Part shown: positions 46,181 to 59,381 of the stretch, one piece after another
Numbering within the stretch: the first letter of the stretch is position 1
Layout: every line of letters starts with the position of its first letter
DNA from: Congeria kusceri
Taxonomy: Eukaryota; Mollusca; Bivalvia; Myida; Dreissenidae
Assembly (NCBI GenBank): GCA_027627225.1
Contig: CM051028.1
Location: 24,176,364 to 24,240,363 of the forward strand
DNA: 64,000 nt
Direction: 5' to 3'
Program-made: the position numbers and the translations under genes
The notes under the pieces: model-generated
Databases searched by the model: none
Told to the model about the DNA's origin: nothing
The model's input: only the letters and a program-made list of their open reading frames with translations

Positions 46181-46189
46181 TTCGATTCG

Positions 46190-46232
46190 AACGTAGATAT
46201 AGCGTTTCGCTGAGAGCCGCTATATCTACGTT
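46190..46232. repeat. 43-bp hairpin with perfect 15-bp stem
   Basis: 'aacgtagatatagcg' pairs with 'cgctatatctacgtt' around a 13-base loop 'tttcgctgagagc'. Confidence 0.8.
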
Positions 46233-46339
46233 ATAACGAAATAGTTCTTTGGAAACTAGTGCAGTCCTTCTGTCTGGTCTGTCTGGTTTTGATGTTCCAT
46301 GTGGCAAGGTTGAGCACAATCAATTTTGTCTTTCTTATA

Positions 46340-48230
46340 GGTTTACCTCAAGAAGGGTTCCCCACCATCCGCGATAAACTGGTAATGATGAAGTGAAGCA
46401 GGCACCTTTTTAGTCCCTTCCTTGATGGAGGTGAAAAGAGCGACCGAAGAGAGGGCTTTTCAAGATTCCAGGGGGCTGCAAAACACCACCGCTGCTTCAG
46501 TCCGGGCTGCCTGTGTGCAGGTTTGTGACTACAACTTCGATTGTTTTCGCACGTGCTGATTCGCCACTCTCCTATCGCCACATGACTTGATTTGGGCGAC
46601 AGTTTTGAAGACGTGACTTGAGCTTGACTTGAATTAAAGTGAGGGAGGGCTGTGCATTTCGCAAGCCTAACTCTCTCGTCCAGGCCTATCTAGATCCAGT
46701 GGCAAGACATAGTCAAGACGGCTAAGGGAAGGTCAGGAAGCAGTAGATGGCCAGCAGTGTTCTTCGTGTCTCAATGTGCCCTGGAGCGCTCCGCAGCCCT
46801 CTGCTGGTCCGCCTTCTTGCAAGTTGAACTAATATTGTGGCCTCCTCGGCGCAGTCCGCTGGATCCAGTCTTTGCAGGTGAGGGTAAACAGGCCCTTAAC
46901 GTTTTTCTGGGTAGACTAATGCCAGAAGGCAGCGGAAGTTAAGGGTCAGAGTTTTTCTTCTCTTAGTTTGCCTACCTTCCCGGGTTATCGAGTTTCGAGT
47001 TTCACCTAGCCGAAGCAGCTGGTTGAAGGCGTCAATTGTTCGCCTTCTCGTTCTTATATCTGTAGATACGGTTCTGCCGGGCTTAGAATTGAGCCACAGG
47101 TAAAGGCTATGAGTTGGGCTTGGTTGCTAGAGGCTATTGGAGACTCTTGCCACAATGAGCATTTTATTGGTAGTGGGAGCTTATCCCCACTACCATCCTT
47201 ACAACCTTAGGAACCACTTGCAAATAAGAAGAGTGCAACGCTGATTAGTGCCTATGTTCCAACCTTGACCAACAAGATAAATTATATAAGGAACTTGATG
47301 CCGTTATCTCAGTAATCCAAAAGTCGGAGAAGCTCATTATATTTGGCGACTTTAATGCCCATTGTCCGTACTTGGGAAGGAACCATTCGAAGTCACGGTA
47401 CTGGCAACTGTAACTGCGATCGCTTTCTGTTTCTTAAAAAATGTGCCACACATGACCTTGTCATCACCTTGTTCCGCCTTCCCTCCCGTAACAAGACGTT
47501 ATGGATGCACACTCGCTCCAAACACCGGCACCGCATAGACTAAGTCATCACCAGGAAGGGCAGCTAGGACGTCAGAATGACAAAAGCCATGTGTGGCGCG
47601 GACAGCTAGACAGACCATCGTCTCATTGTGACCAAATTCAGGCTTAGCATTTTGCCCATGAGAAGACCCAAAGGTCAGAAAATCACCATGAATGTCTCAA
47701 AGCTGACAGGTAGCAAGGCTGACGAAGATTTTTCCGATGCCATTGACAGCAGGCTGCCTAACACACCACAGTAAGATGGGGCCAGAAATCAAGAACAGTG
47801 TATTCCTTCAGAGACGCCCTCTACACTGCCGCCTCAGCATCTCAGACCAGTAACCCGCAGACACCACGACTAGTTTAATGAAAATGAGAAATAAATACAG
47901 GCACTGCTAACCGAGAAACATGAACTGTTCAGAGCGCCTCAGAACGACCCCGCGTCTCAACCATGAAAGATGCCTTTCGTGTGAAGCAGGACAGCTGGTT
48001 CAGCAAGAAGGCTGATGAAATGCAGGGATACACAGACATGACACAAAGCGTTTTAACGACGCGCTCGAAGCTGTATACGTACCCGAATATTCTGGCCCGT
48101 GTTCTGCTCAATCGACTTCTCCAGCATCTTGGACAAGGGCTTCCACCAAAAACTTAGTGCGGCTTCCGTGCCTGGCGGGGACTACAGGCATGGTTGTCGA
48201 TGCACGAAAACTCGTGACATTTCTAAATGA
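46340..48230 (+). mobile_element. Non-LTR retrotransposon remnant with endonuclease and RT start, internally deleted
   Basis: A GC-richer segment. 46340-47200 looks like 5' UTR. From about 47225 broken frames give LISAYVPTLTN, then KELDAVISVIQKSEKLIIFG with the endonuclease motif GDFNA at 47345-47359. After a frame change come TWEGTIRSHGTGNCN, FRLPSRNKTLWMH and SKHRHRID. Then follow RILPMRRPK-type and MNVSKL-type segments (47640-47710), RRHHD (about 47865), and DSWFSKKADEMQGYTDM (47988-48035). The RT start ILARVLLNRLLQHLGQGLP (48089-48145) follows almost at once, so several hundred codons are deleted. Downstream RT is absent. This endonuclease/RT type is often annotated as craniofacial development protein 2-like; the clade is RTE-like by my recollection. 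Confidence 0.8.
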
Positions 48231-48750
48231 GAATGTAAAATTAGTGTAAGTTATTCATTTAGTCACAAGTCTCTATTAATATCAAAGTGTAAACAGTAAT
48301 GAAGTAGATACTTGTAGCATTCCATCGCTATCGTATGAGGACTATTAGTAGGGATTGTAGTTCTGTAATGCGTTTTGTAGTTCTATTCTACAGGAGACTT
48401 AATTACCGGTAGTTATTTCTTGGCATTGTTGTTGATGTAAAAACGCCATGGAATTTCATTGAAGCCTTTGATATGAATGGAATTTTAACGCACCAATACA
48501 CAAGCCGCTGATTAACCTTGCAGGGAACTATAAACTTGGACATACCAAATTACTGGGTAATATGATGGAGTGTGATAAAGAAATGTTTGACTAAATATCA
48601 AAGAGGAAAGTAATTTGGTGCTTATAAGAAATAAATTAACTATTTTAATAACATTTTATTTACCAATAAACAGTTTGATTTATTGATCTGAATACAGTTG
48701 GTTTGGTTTTTTAGTTTAAAGCTATTTTTAAAAGCGCAATTGGGTCAAAA

Positions 48751-48890
48751 GACGGAGGCTTGTTGGGTGGAACAGTGTCGAGTCTTTTTCCTGGGTAGAA
48801 CCAGTACATGGTGTGTTTTGAGAAAGATCATTCGAATTCTTCCCGACTAGGAATCGAAATCACGACATCCCGGTCATAATCGGAGAAGTG
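48751..48890 (-). mobile_element. Decayed copy of the bivalve tRNA-SINE
   Basis: Retains 'cctgggtagaaccagtacat' and degenerate counterparts of the rest of the 36190-36383 SINE body and head. The B-box region is degraded ('gaatcgaaatcac'). It sits in the part of block X that corresponds to the satellite insertion site in block Y. Confidence 0.7.
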
Positions 48891-49689
48891 TGCGACGTTG
48901 AATTTAATTTAAATACCATAATAACGTGATATTATAGAAACTTAAAAAACAACATAGTTGGCACTTCATTCCTTTGTGCAAAATATAAAATGTAAGAACA
49001 TGACTTGCTTCTCCAAAAAGGTGCGCTCATAGCCATTCGATATAAGATATTGTTTTATTTTTGAGAGGTCAACTGAAATGTGTTTTCAACAATCATCTGA
49101 ATATTGGAATATTTGGCTCTACCGGCTTTCAGTATTATCAATTTTGGAGACCAGTCCCACTGCTAGTAGACATTAGTGCTATATTCGCCTCATTTCTTAT
49201 ATAAAAGGTCATATGTACCTTTTTGTGATAAGACAAAGCGGTGAGGCACTTTGTATTTTTTTGCATTTTGATTTGAAACTTGAGAATCATTACATCTTAC
49301 AAAAATCATATTTCTGTGGTCCGTTTAGCAAAATTTTCAAATCAGTACCATGTGCCGTTTTGAGACATTTATTAATATCGCCTAATTTTGAGTAGTTTGA
49401 CTGCTGTAAGAAAAATACGAATGTCCAGTTCCGAAAATGTTAATGTCTCAATTGAATTATTTTAAATAAATTATCTGAATGTAGTGCAAGTGTTACTGAG
49501 CTATATGTACTTCAAACGATGCAAATGTATTTGTTCTTAATGTTTCACTATGCAATTAAACGATATATTTGTTTCAAATGTACTTCAATTAAATCAACTA
49601 TAATTAAATAAAAGACTAATGTTGCAATGATTTATATTGGTATAAAAAGTGACAAGCCAAATGCAGACACTTTTAATACCTTTATAACT

Positions 49690-49926
49690 TTAAAATTTTG
49701 CGCAAGTCTGCCTGATATTTTTTGCTCGCGGGAAGTATTTATTTAACATTTCGGAAACAACAGTTTCATTTGTCGACCTTTTGATCATATCGGGCGATGA
49801 TGATTCCACCAGGGAATATACTGGAACTTGTAATTGATAATTATTATCTATGGTTTTGCAATCGAGATTTGTTTCTGTCCCTATCCTGTTTACTCCAAAC
49901 GTGACACTTGTACTTAAATACTGCAA
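49690..49926 (-). CDS. Hypothetical ORF in block X (unrecognised)
   Basis: A 78-codon minus-strand frame with protein-like composition (VPVYSLVESSSPDMIKRS, ETVVSEMLNKYFPRAK). A possible 3' splice site (GTTGCAG) lies just upstream near 49922. The homologous part of block Y (about 58650-58830) does not preserve the frame, and I recognise no family. Likely a chance frame or an exon relic. Confidence 0.13.
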   Translation of the reverse strand: MQYLSTSVTFGVNRIGTETNLDCKTIDNNYQLQVPVYSLVESSSPDMIKRSTNETVVSEMLNKYFPRAKNIRQTCAKF

Positions 49927-52278
49927 CTAGTATCTTACATTTCTGTTTTACCGACCCTTTAGCTTTCTTTGTTTTTTCTTTATTTCCTTTTTCACGTACG
50001 CATGTGTGGTATAAAATTAGATTTACAGTATGAATCCACATTATGCAGAGAAAGCTTATTTTTAAACACGTTAAAATAAAGATAAACTTTACGAACAAAA
50101 AGAGATATGTTATTGTAAATTTTAGACTTGTGTTTCCTGTAAGCGTCCACTTTTTATTAAATACTTAAGACACTATGGATAATTTATATATACGAGACCT
50201 GGGGCGCAACATTTGTTATCATTCTGCTGTGTATAAGAAATAACCCATGATCTATAAAAGTACACTTCATTGAAGGGATGTGACAATACACTAATGTCTT
50301 ACGAGATGTTTTCTTTGATAAAACGTTACATGTGGGAAAGTAATATCATAGAGAAATGGACTTCTAGAAATACATCAATTTACAGTCTACTTTGTTCTGA
50401 ACACTTAGATTTGTGAACAACATTGGATTATTGATGGTGTGGGTGTTGTTTTTTTTCTTCTTGAAGAACAACGACAATGTTTAGTGTTTCATTTAATTAT
50501 TGTTAAATTTAGATGTCTGTTTCTGACAGCAGCCTTTAAACTAGCACATGATCTTTTTTTTCTCTTCGACGCAACATAGTTTACTTCTTGTATATTGTAA
50601 TTAACCTATGATATACTGCAATCGTGAATTACTAATATAAATTTACCTAAGACTATTACACTATTTCGTTCTCACAAATTGAAATCATATACAGAATACT
50701 GATCCTTAAACATACATTTAGTTGCTGGTGACGAACACAATAATATTATACGTGATACACATAATTATTTACTGACAAACCAGAAAACAAAATACATTAA
50801 ACAATTACAATTCCAACTAGAAACAAGTATATCTATAATTCTTCATTTATTAAAAACAACGAAACAAAATGACCATTAAAAGTTGTACAATGCAAACAAA
50901 CTAAAAAAGACATAGAAACACTATGACAGCAAATATACAACAGGTCTGAGATATGTAGTTATCTTGGAACGTCTTGTCGAATTTCATTACATAACCCATG
51001 ATATTGATTATTAACAATCTTGAATGCTTTTTATGCAGAATATATTTTCGCAACAATCAAAATCATATGAAATCCCGATCTTATTGTTGGTTTATAATTT
51101 CCATTCTTTTTGTTAATTTATGCGTGTGTCGTTTTCTTATAACTCTAATTTTAAATAAATATTTGAATCTTATCACCTGTTAGAATTAGAGAATTTAAAC
51201 AAGCTCTGTAAGTTTGCATTTACCCAAACGTCATATGCTGCGTTATTTCGTTGGATAGTGCATTGGCATTGAAGAAAAAATAACGGATTCTTTAGGTTCT
51301 TTCATGTTTGCGGCATTTCATCAAAAATCTTATTCATATACTGTTAACATATACTTATTAACTATGATTCTTGGTTTTCTTACTATTCGTAAGATACATA
51401 TACTAAATCATAGCGAATCGTGCTATGTTTCAACAGAACATTATAATATTAGATTTTTTAACAAGGTTGAATCATGTGTGAAATAATTTAAAACGAATGG
51501 TATGCGTAACACATTGTATAGCTATTTACAGTCTTTGAAGCTGATATAGAAATATTCCATATTCAGCAGAGATCTAGATCAATGCATTTTCACTCATATC
51601 AGTTACTATTAGCTTTATTTTTAATAAACGACATAATATTTGGTGCGTAAACATACAATACTTACTACAACGACTGTTTTATTTACGGTGAAGCACATTT
51701 CTAAGTTTAATTCATCGTACATTGTATATTGTAAACTTCCTTGCTTTGACTTAACAGGAAACACTAATGAAGCTCTCCACACAATACGTGAACGTAACTG
51801 TCTAAATACAGTACAGTTTTAATTTATTGCACTTTTGAAGTGGGTTCACGTGGAATACATTGGCTTCCAGGAAACACAATTAGATAGTGAAATTTAACGA
51901 ATGGTGTAAATTAAGATCAAAAGGTTGCTTTTAGCATGAGGTTGACGCTTATATATTTAACTCTATATAGCTTATTTGTTTGTCGCATGAAGCAATTCTC
52001 CTATAAATACGGTGTAACCAAAAACCAGAAAACACTTAAAATATCAGTATGTAAAAAGCTTCTAAATAATAATCAATAAATAATACAGTTCATTACCTTT
52101 ACAAATGCGCTGACTGATATAATGTTTACATTAATGTCAATTATTATACACAAAATACATCCACTTATATGTTGCTGCTGATTATAATTCCATTACTAGA
52201 TGTTAGAAATTTTTCTGCATAGGTTCTTAAGATTCTGAAGGCAGTTTTATAACTCCTGAATTATTTTCGTCACCTTTG

Positions 52279-52441
52279 AACCTTTCTCATTTTATCATAA
52301 TAACTAACCCCAACGTATTAACCTTTCTCATTTTATGATAATAACTAACCCCAACGTATTAACCTTTCTCAATTTATCAAAATAACTAACCCCAACGTAC
52401 TAACCTTTCTCATTTTATCATAATAACTAACCCCAACGTAC
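52279..52441. repeat. 41-bp tandem repeat, four copies
   Basis: Unit core 'aacctttctcattttatcat' followed by 'aataactaaccccaacgtat'. Copies differ at one to three positions. Not present in the corresponding part of block Y. Confidence 0.95.
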
Positions 52442-55078
52442 TTTTACAGATAAAGCTCTCTCTGCATTTGGAAGGCTGCTTATACGTGCGTTGTTTACGG
52501 TTCAACAACATACCGATGTGAATTATTTTCTGTATTTTATTTGCATAACCATTAACTCGATGGCAACACATATGTTCTAACGTTTTAGCAAACCTCGCCA
52601 AACTGATAATTCGTTTTAGTCTGGAGTGGCGTCACCAATTTAATATATACTGCACACACAGTGATAATACTCAAGCGGGAAAATAAAGAACTTGATGTCT
52701 TCAATTTATATTTAAATTTCTTACACACCGAATAATTTGAACTGTACTCTAAAAATATCAGTCATAATGTTGGTAATATTTCTGCGACCAGACTGCTCTG
52801 AAATGGACGTTATGTACATATGGTCTATATTATGTAACTTTTTCAAGACTAAACTAAATTTAAAATGTATTTACTGATCATGCAACACTGCGTATGTGCC
52901 TTTAATTTAATAAGTTTTATTTTCATATCAGCCGAAAAATGAAATATATAAGTATTCATTGTATTGTCAAATTGTTTGGGAGCATATTTCAAACCTAAAC
53001 AATCCGTTCGTCATAAGCATTGCAAATGCACTCGAACCCAAGATTTATTAATAACTCGTGACACAAAATGATTAATCATTTTTCCCAACTTATTTTTAAA
53101 AGTTTCTATGAAACTGCCCTGTCGCTAATAAATTATTTTTCAGTAGTCTGTGACCATTGTAAGAAAACGACAATTTATAGAACTAATTAATTACGTGTTT
53201 ATGCCTGTTTTAAGCGGTTATTAATCGAACTGTAGAAGACGTGCATCCGTTTATAGCCACACTTCATTCGTTTGGCGAAGGTCATCATTAAAAAAAATAC
53301 GTGTTTTTTGTTGTATTTCCTATTTTGAATGTCAAACTTAAACAAGCAAATCGTAGATGAACTTTTAATTGTGTTTTCTGAAATAAAAAATAACTGATGC
53401 CGCAGTTTTTGTATAATGGTGTTAAAAACAGTAATCATCACCAAAGTTTTGATGAAGAATAAAACAATGGCATTAGCTTTGTAAATGTACATGTAATATA
53501 TCATTAGCAACGATGATAAAATGTTTTGGTTTGTGTAAAAAGTACATGTATGGTAACATGCGTTTATCAAAAACGTCAAGCCAAAATGAAAATACTGCCA
53601 TATACAACGCAGTATTGGTTATATCGGGGTGCATGTTTGAACGTACGAATCATTCATTTCGTCTCTATGTGCTGCCATACAGATCAGCAACACATACAGG
53701 CGTGCAATCGGACACTTTGCATGACATCTTTGATTGGGAAACATTTTTCAGAAAACACTGATTGCCTGTCTAGGCAGCAAAGCAATAACTATCGCAAGTA
53801 ATCCTTAAAAAATATACTTAAACATATGTTTTGATCAACAAAGGCGTCCTGATTATTTAAACAATGGTAGTGGGTTACCAAATAATGATGCAGAACAACA
53901 TAGGCAAACACATTGGAAACTATGGCAATAAATTGAAAATAAAATGAAATGAATTGGCACACCAGAATAAGTCTATGGTTAAAAGGTTGTTTATTATTCC
54001 TGATTCAGTTTGTTTTGCTCGAAACTGATATTGTCGCGACAGCTAAGGTTGAACAGTATAAACTTGCAGCAGACAGCTAATAATTATACATCCGTTTCAC
54101 ATCGTCACAACTTGATTTTTTCATAGAGATTAGATTGTTGTATTTATTGCATATATTTAATACGTTTATAAACGATTTGCTTATACATAATTCTTAACAG
54201 GTTTGTTTGAAGCTGTTCTTTATACAAGTGGAGGAACTTTATTTCAAACGATAAGCATAAGCCCATGCGGTCAAACAGTTATACAACACAATTCTAACGA
54301 ACATACAAAAGCATCGTGATCAATGTTACATAATCATATGAAATGAAAAATGTAATGGCAGTATACACATGGCATGACATAATGAAATTACATTTATGTT
54401 GGAGACAAGTAAGTAAATTGCAGTACATGTACCTATTTAAAGTGTTGAATTATGTATTTGAAATGCTTTTTAAATATACGTCGCAAGTTTTACTGATAAG
54501 CGTTCATTTTCAGTGTTAATAAGTTCAGTAAATTAAGGGATGGTTTGTCGTTTCCTTTCTTTCGTTTTGGTATAATGGAAATTCAAACATAAAATGGAAC
54601 TCGTCTTCTATGGTATTACATGACTGACATTTATTTCTCCTCCGCGAATCTTATTTGGTTTATTCCATCTACTTTTTTCAATGGCTAATCTGAGCAATCT
54701 ATGTGTTTTAACCTTTCATGCCAATTTTGATAACATGCATACTGCTTTAAATTTGCATTCATGAATATGACGTTTGTAAATGTGTATTTATAATAAGTAT
54801 AAATTGGTATCTCATAAAAAGGATGTAATAATGTATTAATAGCAAAAAACAGCAATAGTTCTAATCGACAGGAGATTTAATTAGTCATTTTAGCATTGTT
54901 GTTGATCTGGAAAATGCCATGGACATTCACTCAAGCGTCTGATATGAATGAGATTGAAACGAGCCAAATGTGTTAGCCGCTGATTTAACATGCAGCAAAC
55001 TACAACAATGGATATACCGCATGAGAAATTACTGTTAAACAAAAACTTGATAAACAATTAATTTGAAAACAAATCTCA

Positions 55079-57983
55079 ATAGCTTGTCACGAATGTAGTT
55101 AACACTATATAATTATTATAACTGAACAAAAGATAGTTCCCTTTATAGCTTGTCACGAATGTAGTTAACACTATATAATTATTATAACTGAACAAAAGAT
55201 AGTTCCCTTTATAGCTTGTCACGAATGTAGTTAACACTATATAATTATTATAACTGAACAAAAGATAGTTCCCTTTATAGCTTGTCACGAATGTAGTTAA
55301 CACTATATAATTATTATAACTGAACAAAAGATAGTTCCCTTTATAGCTTGTCACGAATGTAGTTAACACTATATAATTATTATAACTGAACAAAAGATAG
55401 TTCCCTTTATAGCTTGTCACGAATGTAGTTAACACTATATAATTATTATAACTGAACAAAAGATAGTTCCCTTTATAGCTTGTCACGAATGTAGTTAACA
55501 CTATATAATTATTATAACTGAACAAAAGATAGTTCCCTTTATAGCTTGTCACGAATGTAGTTAACACTATATAATTATTATAACTGAACAAAAGATAGTT
55601 CCCTTTATAGCTTGTCACGAATGTAGTTAACACTATATAATTATTATAACTGAACAAAAGATAGTTCCCTTTATAGCTTGTCACGAATGTAGTTAACACT
55701 ATATAATTATTATAACTGAACAAAAGATAGTTCCCTTTATAGCTTGTCACGAATGTAGTTAACACTATATAATTATTATAACTGAACAAAAGATAGTTCC
55801 CTTTATAGCTTGTCACGAATGTAGTTAACACTATATAATTATTATAACTGAACAAAAGATAGTTCCCTTTATAGCTTGTCACGAATGTAGTTAACACTAT
55901 ATAATTATTATAACTGAACAAAAGATAGTTCGCTTTATAGCTTGTCACGAATGTAGTTAACACTATATAATTATTATAACTGAACAAAAGATAGTTCCCT
56001 TTATAGCTTGTCACGAATGTAGTTAACACTATATAATTATTATAACTGAACAAAAGATAGTTCCCTTTATAGCTTGTCACGAATGTAGTTAACACTATAT
56101 AATTATTATAACTGAACAAAAGATAGTTCGCTTTATAGCTTGTCACGAATGTAGTTAACACTATATAATTATTATAACATAACAAACGATAGTTCCCTTT
56201 ATAGCTTGTCACGAATGTAGTTAACACTATATAATTATTATAACTGAACAAAAGATAGTTCCCTTTATAGCTTGTCACGAATGTAGTTAACACTATATAA
56301 TTATTATAACTGAACAAAAGATAGTTCCCTTTATAGCTTGTCACGAATGTAGTTAACACTATATAATTATTATAACTGAACAAAAGATAGTTCCCTTTAT
56401 AGCTTGTCACGAATGTAGTTAACACTATATAATTATTATAACTGAACAAAAGATAGTTCCCTTTATAGCTTGTCACGAATGTAGTTAACACTATATAATT
56501 ATTATAACTGAACAAAAGATAGTTCCCTTTATAGCTTGTCACGAATGTAGTTAACACTATATAATTATTATAACTGAACAAAAGATAGTTCCCTTTATAG
56601 CTTGTCACGAATGTAGTTAACACTATATAATTATTATAACTGAACAAAAGATAGTTCCCTTTATAGCTTGTCACGAATGTAGTTAACACTATATAATTAT
56701 TATAACTGAACAAAAGATAGTTCCCTTTATAGCTTGTCACGAATGTAGTTAACACTATATAATTATTATAACTGAACAAAAGATAGTTCCCTTTATAGCT
56801 TGTCATGAATGTAGTTAACACTATATAATTATTATAACTGAACAAAAGATAGTTCCCTTTATAGCTTGTCACGAATGTAGTTAACACTATATAATTATTA
56901 TAACTGAACAAAAGATAGTTCCCTTTATAGCTTGTCACGAATGTAGTTAACACTATATAATTATTATAACTGAACAAAAGATAGTTCCCTTTATAGCTTG
57001 TCACGAATGTAGTTAACACTATATAATTATTATAACATAACAAACGATAGTTCCCTTTATAGCTTGTCACGAATGTAGTTAACACTATATAATTATTATA
57101 ACTGAACAAAAGATAGTTCCCTTTATAGCTTGTCACGAATGTAGTTAACACTATATAATTATTATAACTGAACAAAAGATAGTTCCCTTTATAGCTTGTC
57201 ACGAATGTAGTTAACACTATATAATTATTATAACTGAACAAAAGATAGTTCCCTTTATAGCTTGTCACGAATGTAGTTAACACTATATAATTATTATAAC
57301 TGAACAAAAGATAGTTCCCTTTATAGCTTGTCACGAATGTAGTTAACACTATATAATTATTATAACTGAACAAAAGATAGTTCCCTTTATAGCTTGTCAC
57401 GAATGTAGTTAACACTATATAATTATTATAACTGAACAAAAGATAGTTCCCTTTATAGCTTGTCACGAATGTAGTTAACACTATATAATTATTATAACTG
57501 AACAAAAGATAGTTCCCTTTATAGCTTGTCACGAATGTAGTTAACACTATATAATTATTATAACTGAACAAAAGATAGTTCCCTTTATAGCTTGTCACGA
57601 ATGTAGTTAACACTATATAATTATTATAACTGAACAAAAGATAGTTCCCTTTATAGCTTGTCACGAATGTAGTTAACACTATATAATTATTATAACTGAA
57701 CAAAAGATAGTTCCCTTTATAGCTTGTCACGAATGTAGTTAACACTATATAATTATTATAACATAACAAACGATAGTTCCCTTTATAGCTTGTCACGAAT
57801 GTAGTTAACACTATATAATTATTATAACTGAACAAAAGATAGTTCCCTTTATAGCTTGTCACGAATGTAGTTAACACTATATAATTATTATAACTGAACA
57901 AAAGATAGTTCCCTTTATAGCTTGTCACGAATGTAGTTAACACTATATAATTATTATAACTGAACAAAAGATAGTTCCCTTTA
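55079..57983. repeat. 66-bp satellite array, 44 near-identical units
   Basis: The unit begins 'tagcttgtcacgaatgtagt' and ends 'gatagttcccttta'. The array is almost perfectly homogeneous. A variant unit ('cataacaaacg' for 'ctgaacaaaag') occurs at 56178, 57036 and 57762, spaced exactly 13 and 11 units. Another variant ('gttcgcttta') occurs twice (about 55930 and 56128), and one unit has 'gtcatgaatg' near 56804. Because 66 is a multiple of three and one minus-strand frame lacks stops, a 995-codon frame runs from 58063 to 55076 with a 22-residue repeat (LLFSYNNYIVLTTFVTSY core). Confidence 0.98.
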
Positions 57984-58839
57984 AGGCGCAAATTATGCAA
58001 TTTAAAAACATGACGTGCTTCTTCCAAAAAGGAGCGCTCTAGGAAGTACGCGTTCATCGTCATATATATTTATATAGTTTTAGAATACTTGACGTTAACA
58101 TTAGTTGATTCCAAAAACAAAAAGTACCATCAGTCGCATTTTGTAGCGACCCATGTGTAAATAGTGTTCTATTTTCGAGGTCAGCCGTACCGTAATGTGT
58201 ATGCAAAAGTCATTTGGACTTGTTTGCTCTACCGGCTCTCAGAATTGTTAATTTGGAGACCGAACTCCATTTGCTTTCTTTCTGATATAAAGGTTATTTG
58301 TACCTGTTAGTGGTAACATCAAGATGTGTCACGTTTTATATTGTGGATTTTGATTTGAGAATTGGCAATAATAATAACTTCAAAAAGTATCTTTTATGAG
58401 TAGTAGGACTGACTTAATAAAATTTAAATGTCTCCACTTAACCAAGGAATTTAAATTGAATACCACGAAGAATGCCTAGGGTTTATTCTAACTGTATCAA
58501 TAAGTACTTCATGCGATATATTCCTTTTCAATTTCAATCAATGAGAACGGTTGTTGAAAACTGTCAATATATTGTAAAACATTCCTATCTGACATTATTA
58601 AATACATCTCATGTTGGAATAAGTAATAATGGTATAACAATTGGCAATCCAAATACAGTAACTTTGAAAACCTCAATGCATATTCTTTTGGAGTTTGAGC
58701 AAGTATACCTGATAATATTTTATGCTCTCACGAATCATATATTCAACAAAAACTACAAACATGACACTTGTACTAAAAACCTACAACCTGTCTTTACCAT
58801 CTGTCCTGCAGTTGTTTTAAATAACTGATTCTTTAATAA

Positions 58840-59345
58840 TGTATTTTCTTTTTTTTATACGTTTATTTTAAACAAGTTCAAATAAACATTAAACTATATG
58901 AACCAATGGGAATAGTTTATTTTAAACTTTACTAGTTTGCGTTTTTAAAGCGTCCACTTATTATTCTATACTAGACGAGAACTGTGACTCAAAACTCATT
59001 ATTGTTTAGAAGTATATGGCAATACATCGTTTTAGACATTGTCATTTTTTTTTCTTGTCTATAAAAGTCCATACTTCACTGTAAGGGATGTGACAAGACA
59101 TCAACCTCCTCTGTGATGTTTTCTTTGATAAAACGTGAAGTCTAGGAAAGTAGTGTCATTGAGAGATAGACATTTCGAAATACGCTCTACTTATTTTTGA
59201 ACTCATGGATTTGTGAACAGTATTAAATTGCATATCAATGTATCACTTAACAACTTTGCCAAAATATCACATATCCACATATTAACCAGTTATACATACA
59301 GTGTGTAGCAGTATATGCTAACGCTCTTGTTGTTTGTCGTGCTTA
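58840..59345. other. No gene; block Y sequence
   Basis: Contains the 59085-59230 island shared with 50270-50420 ('gatgttttctttgataaaac'). No coding evidence. Confidence 0.5.

Positions 59346-59380
<35 letters not shown>
59346..59380. repeat. (ATA)n microsatellite
   Basis: About 12 uninterrupted trinucleotide units of 'aat'. Confidence 0.95.

Positions 59381-59381
<1 letters not shown>

Larger units (their letters stand above)
48380..54200. repeat. Old tandem segmental duplication, block X
   Basis: Collinear with block Y (54850-62345). Matching islands: 48400-48580 with 54860-55010; 48990-49260 with 58005-58340; 49880-49940 with 58745-58800; 50270-50420 with 59085-59230; 51540-51920 with 60335-60715; 52600 with 60775; 53140-53500 with 61255-61620; 54025-54160 with 62105-62320. 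Divergence is high and indels are frequent. No frame is preserved across islands. Confidence 0.8.

Noticed and set aside
53199..53761. Overlapping frames on both strands in block X as a gene
   Set aside because: The homologous part of block Y (61255-61790) has frame-shifting indels relative to it, and no domain is recognisable.
55076..58063. 995-codon minus-strand frame as a protein-coding gene
   Set aside because: It is the translation of a 66-bp satellite with period divisible by three. The homologous head in block X does not keep the frame, and units vary without regard to codon position.
58472..58828. 118-codon plus-strand frame in block Y
   Set aside because: Not maintained in block X, AT-rich composition, no recognised domain or splice context.
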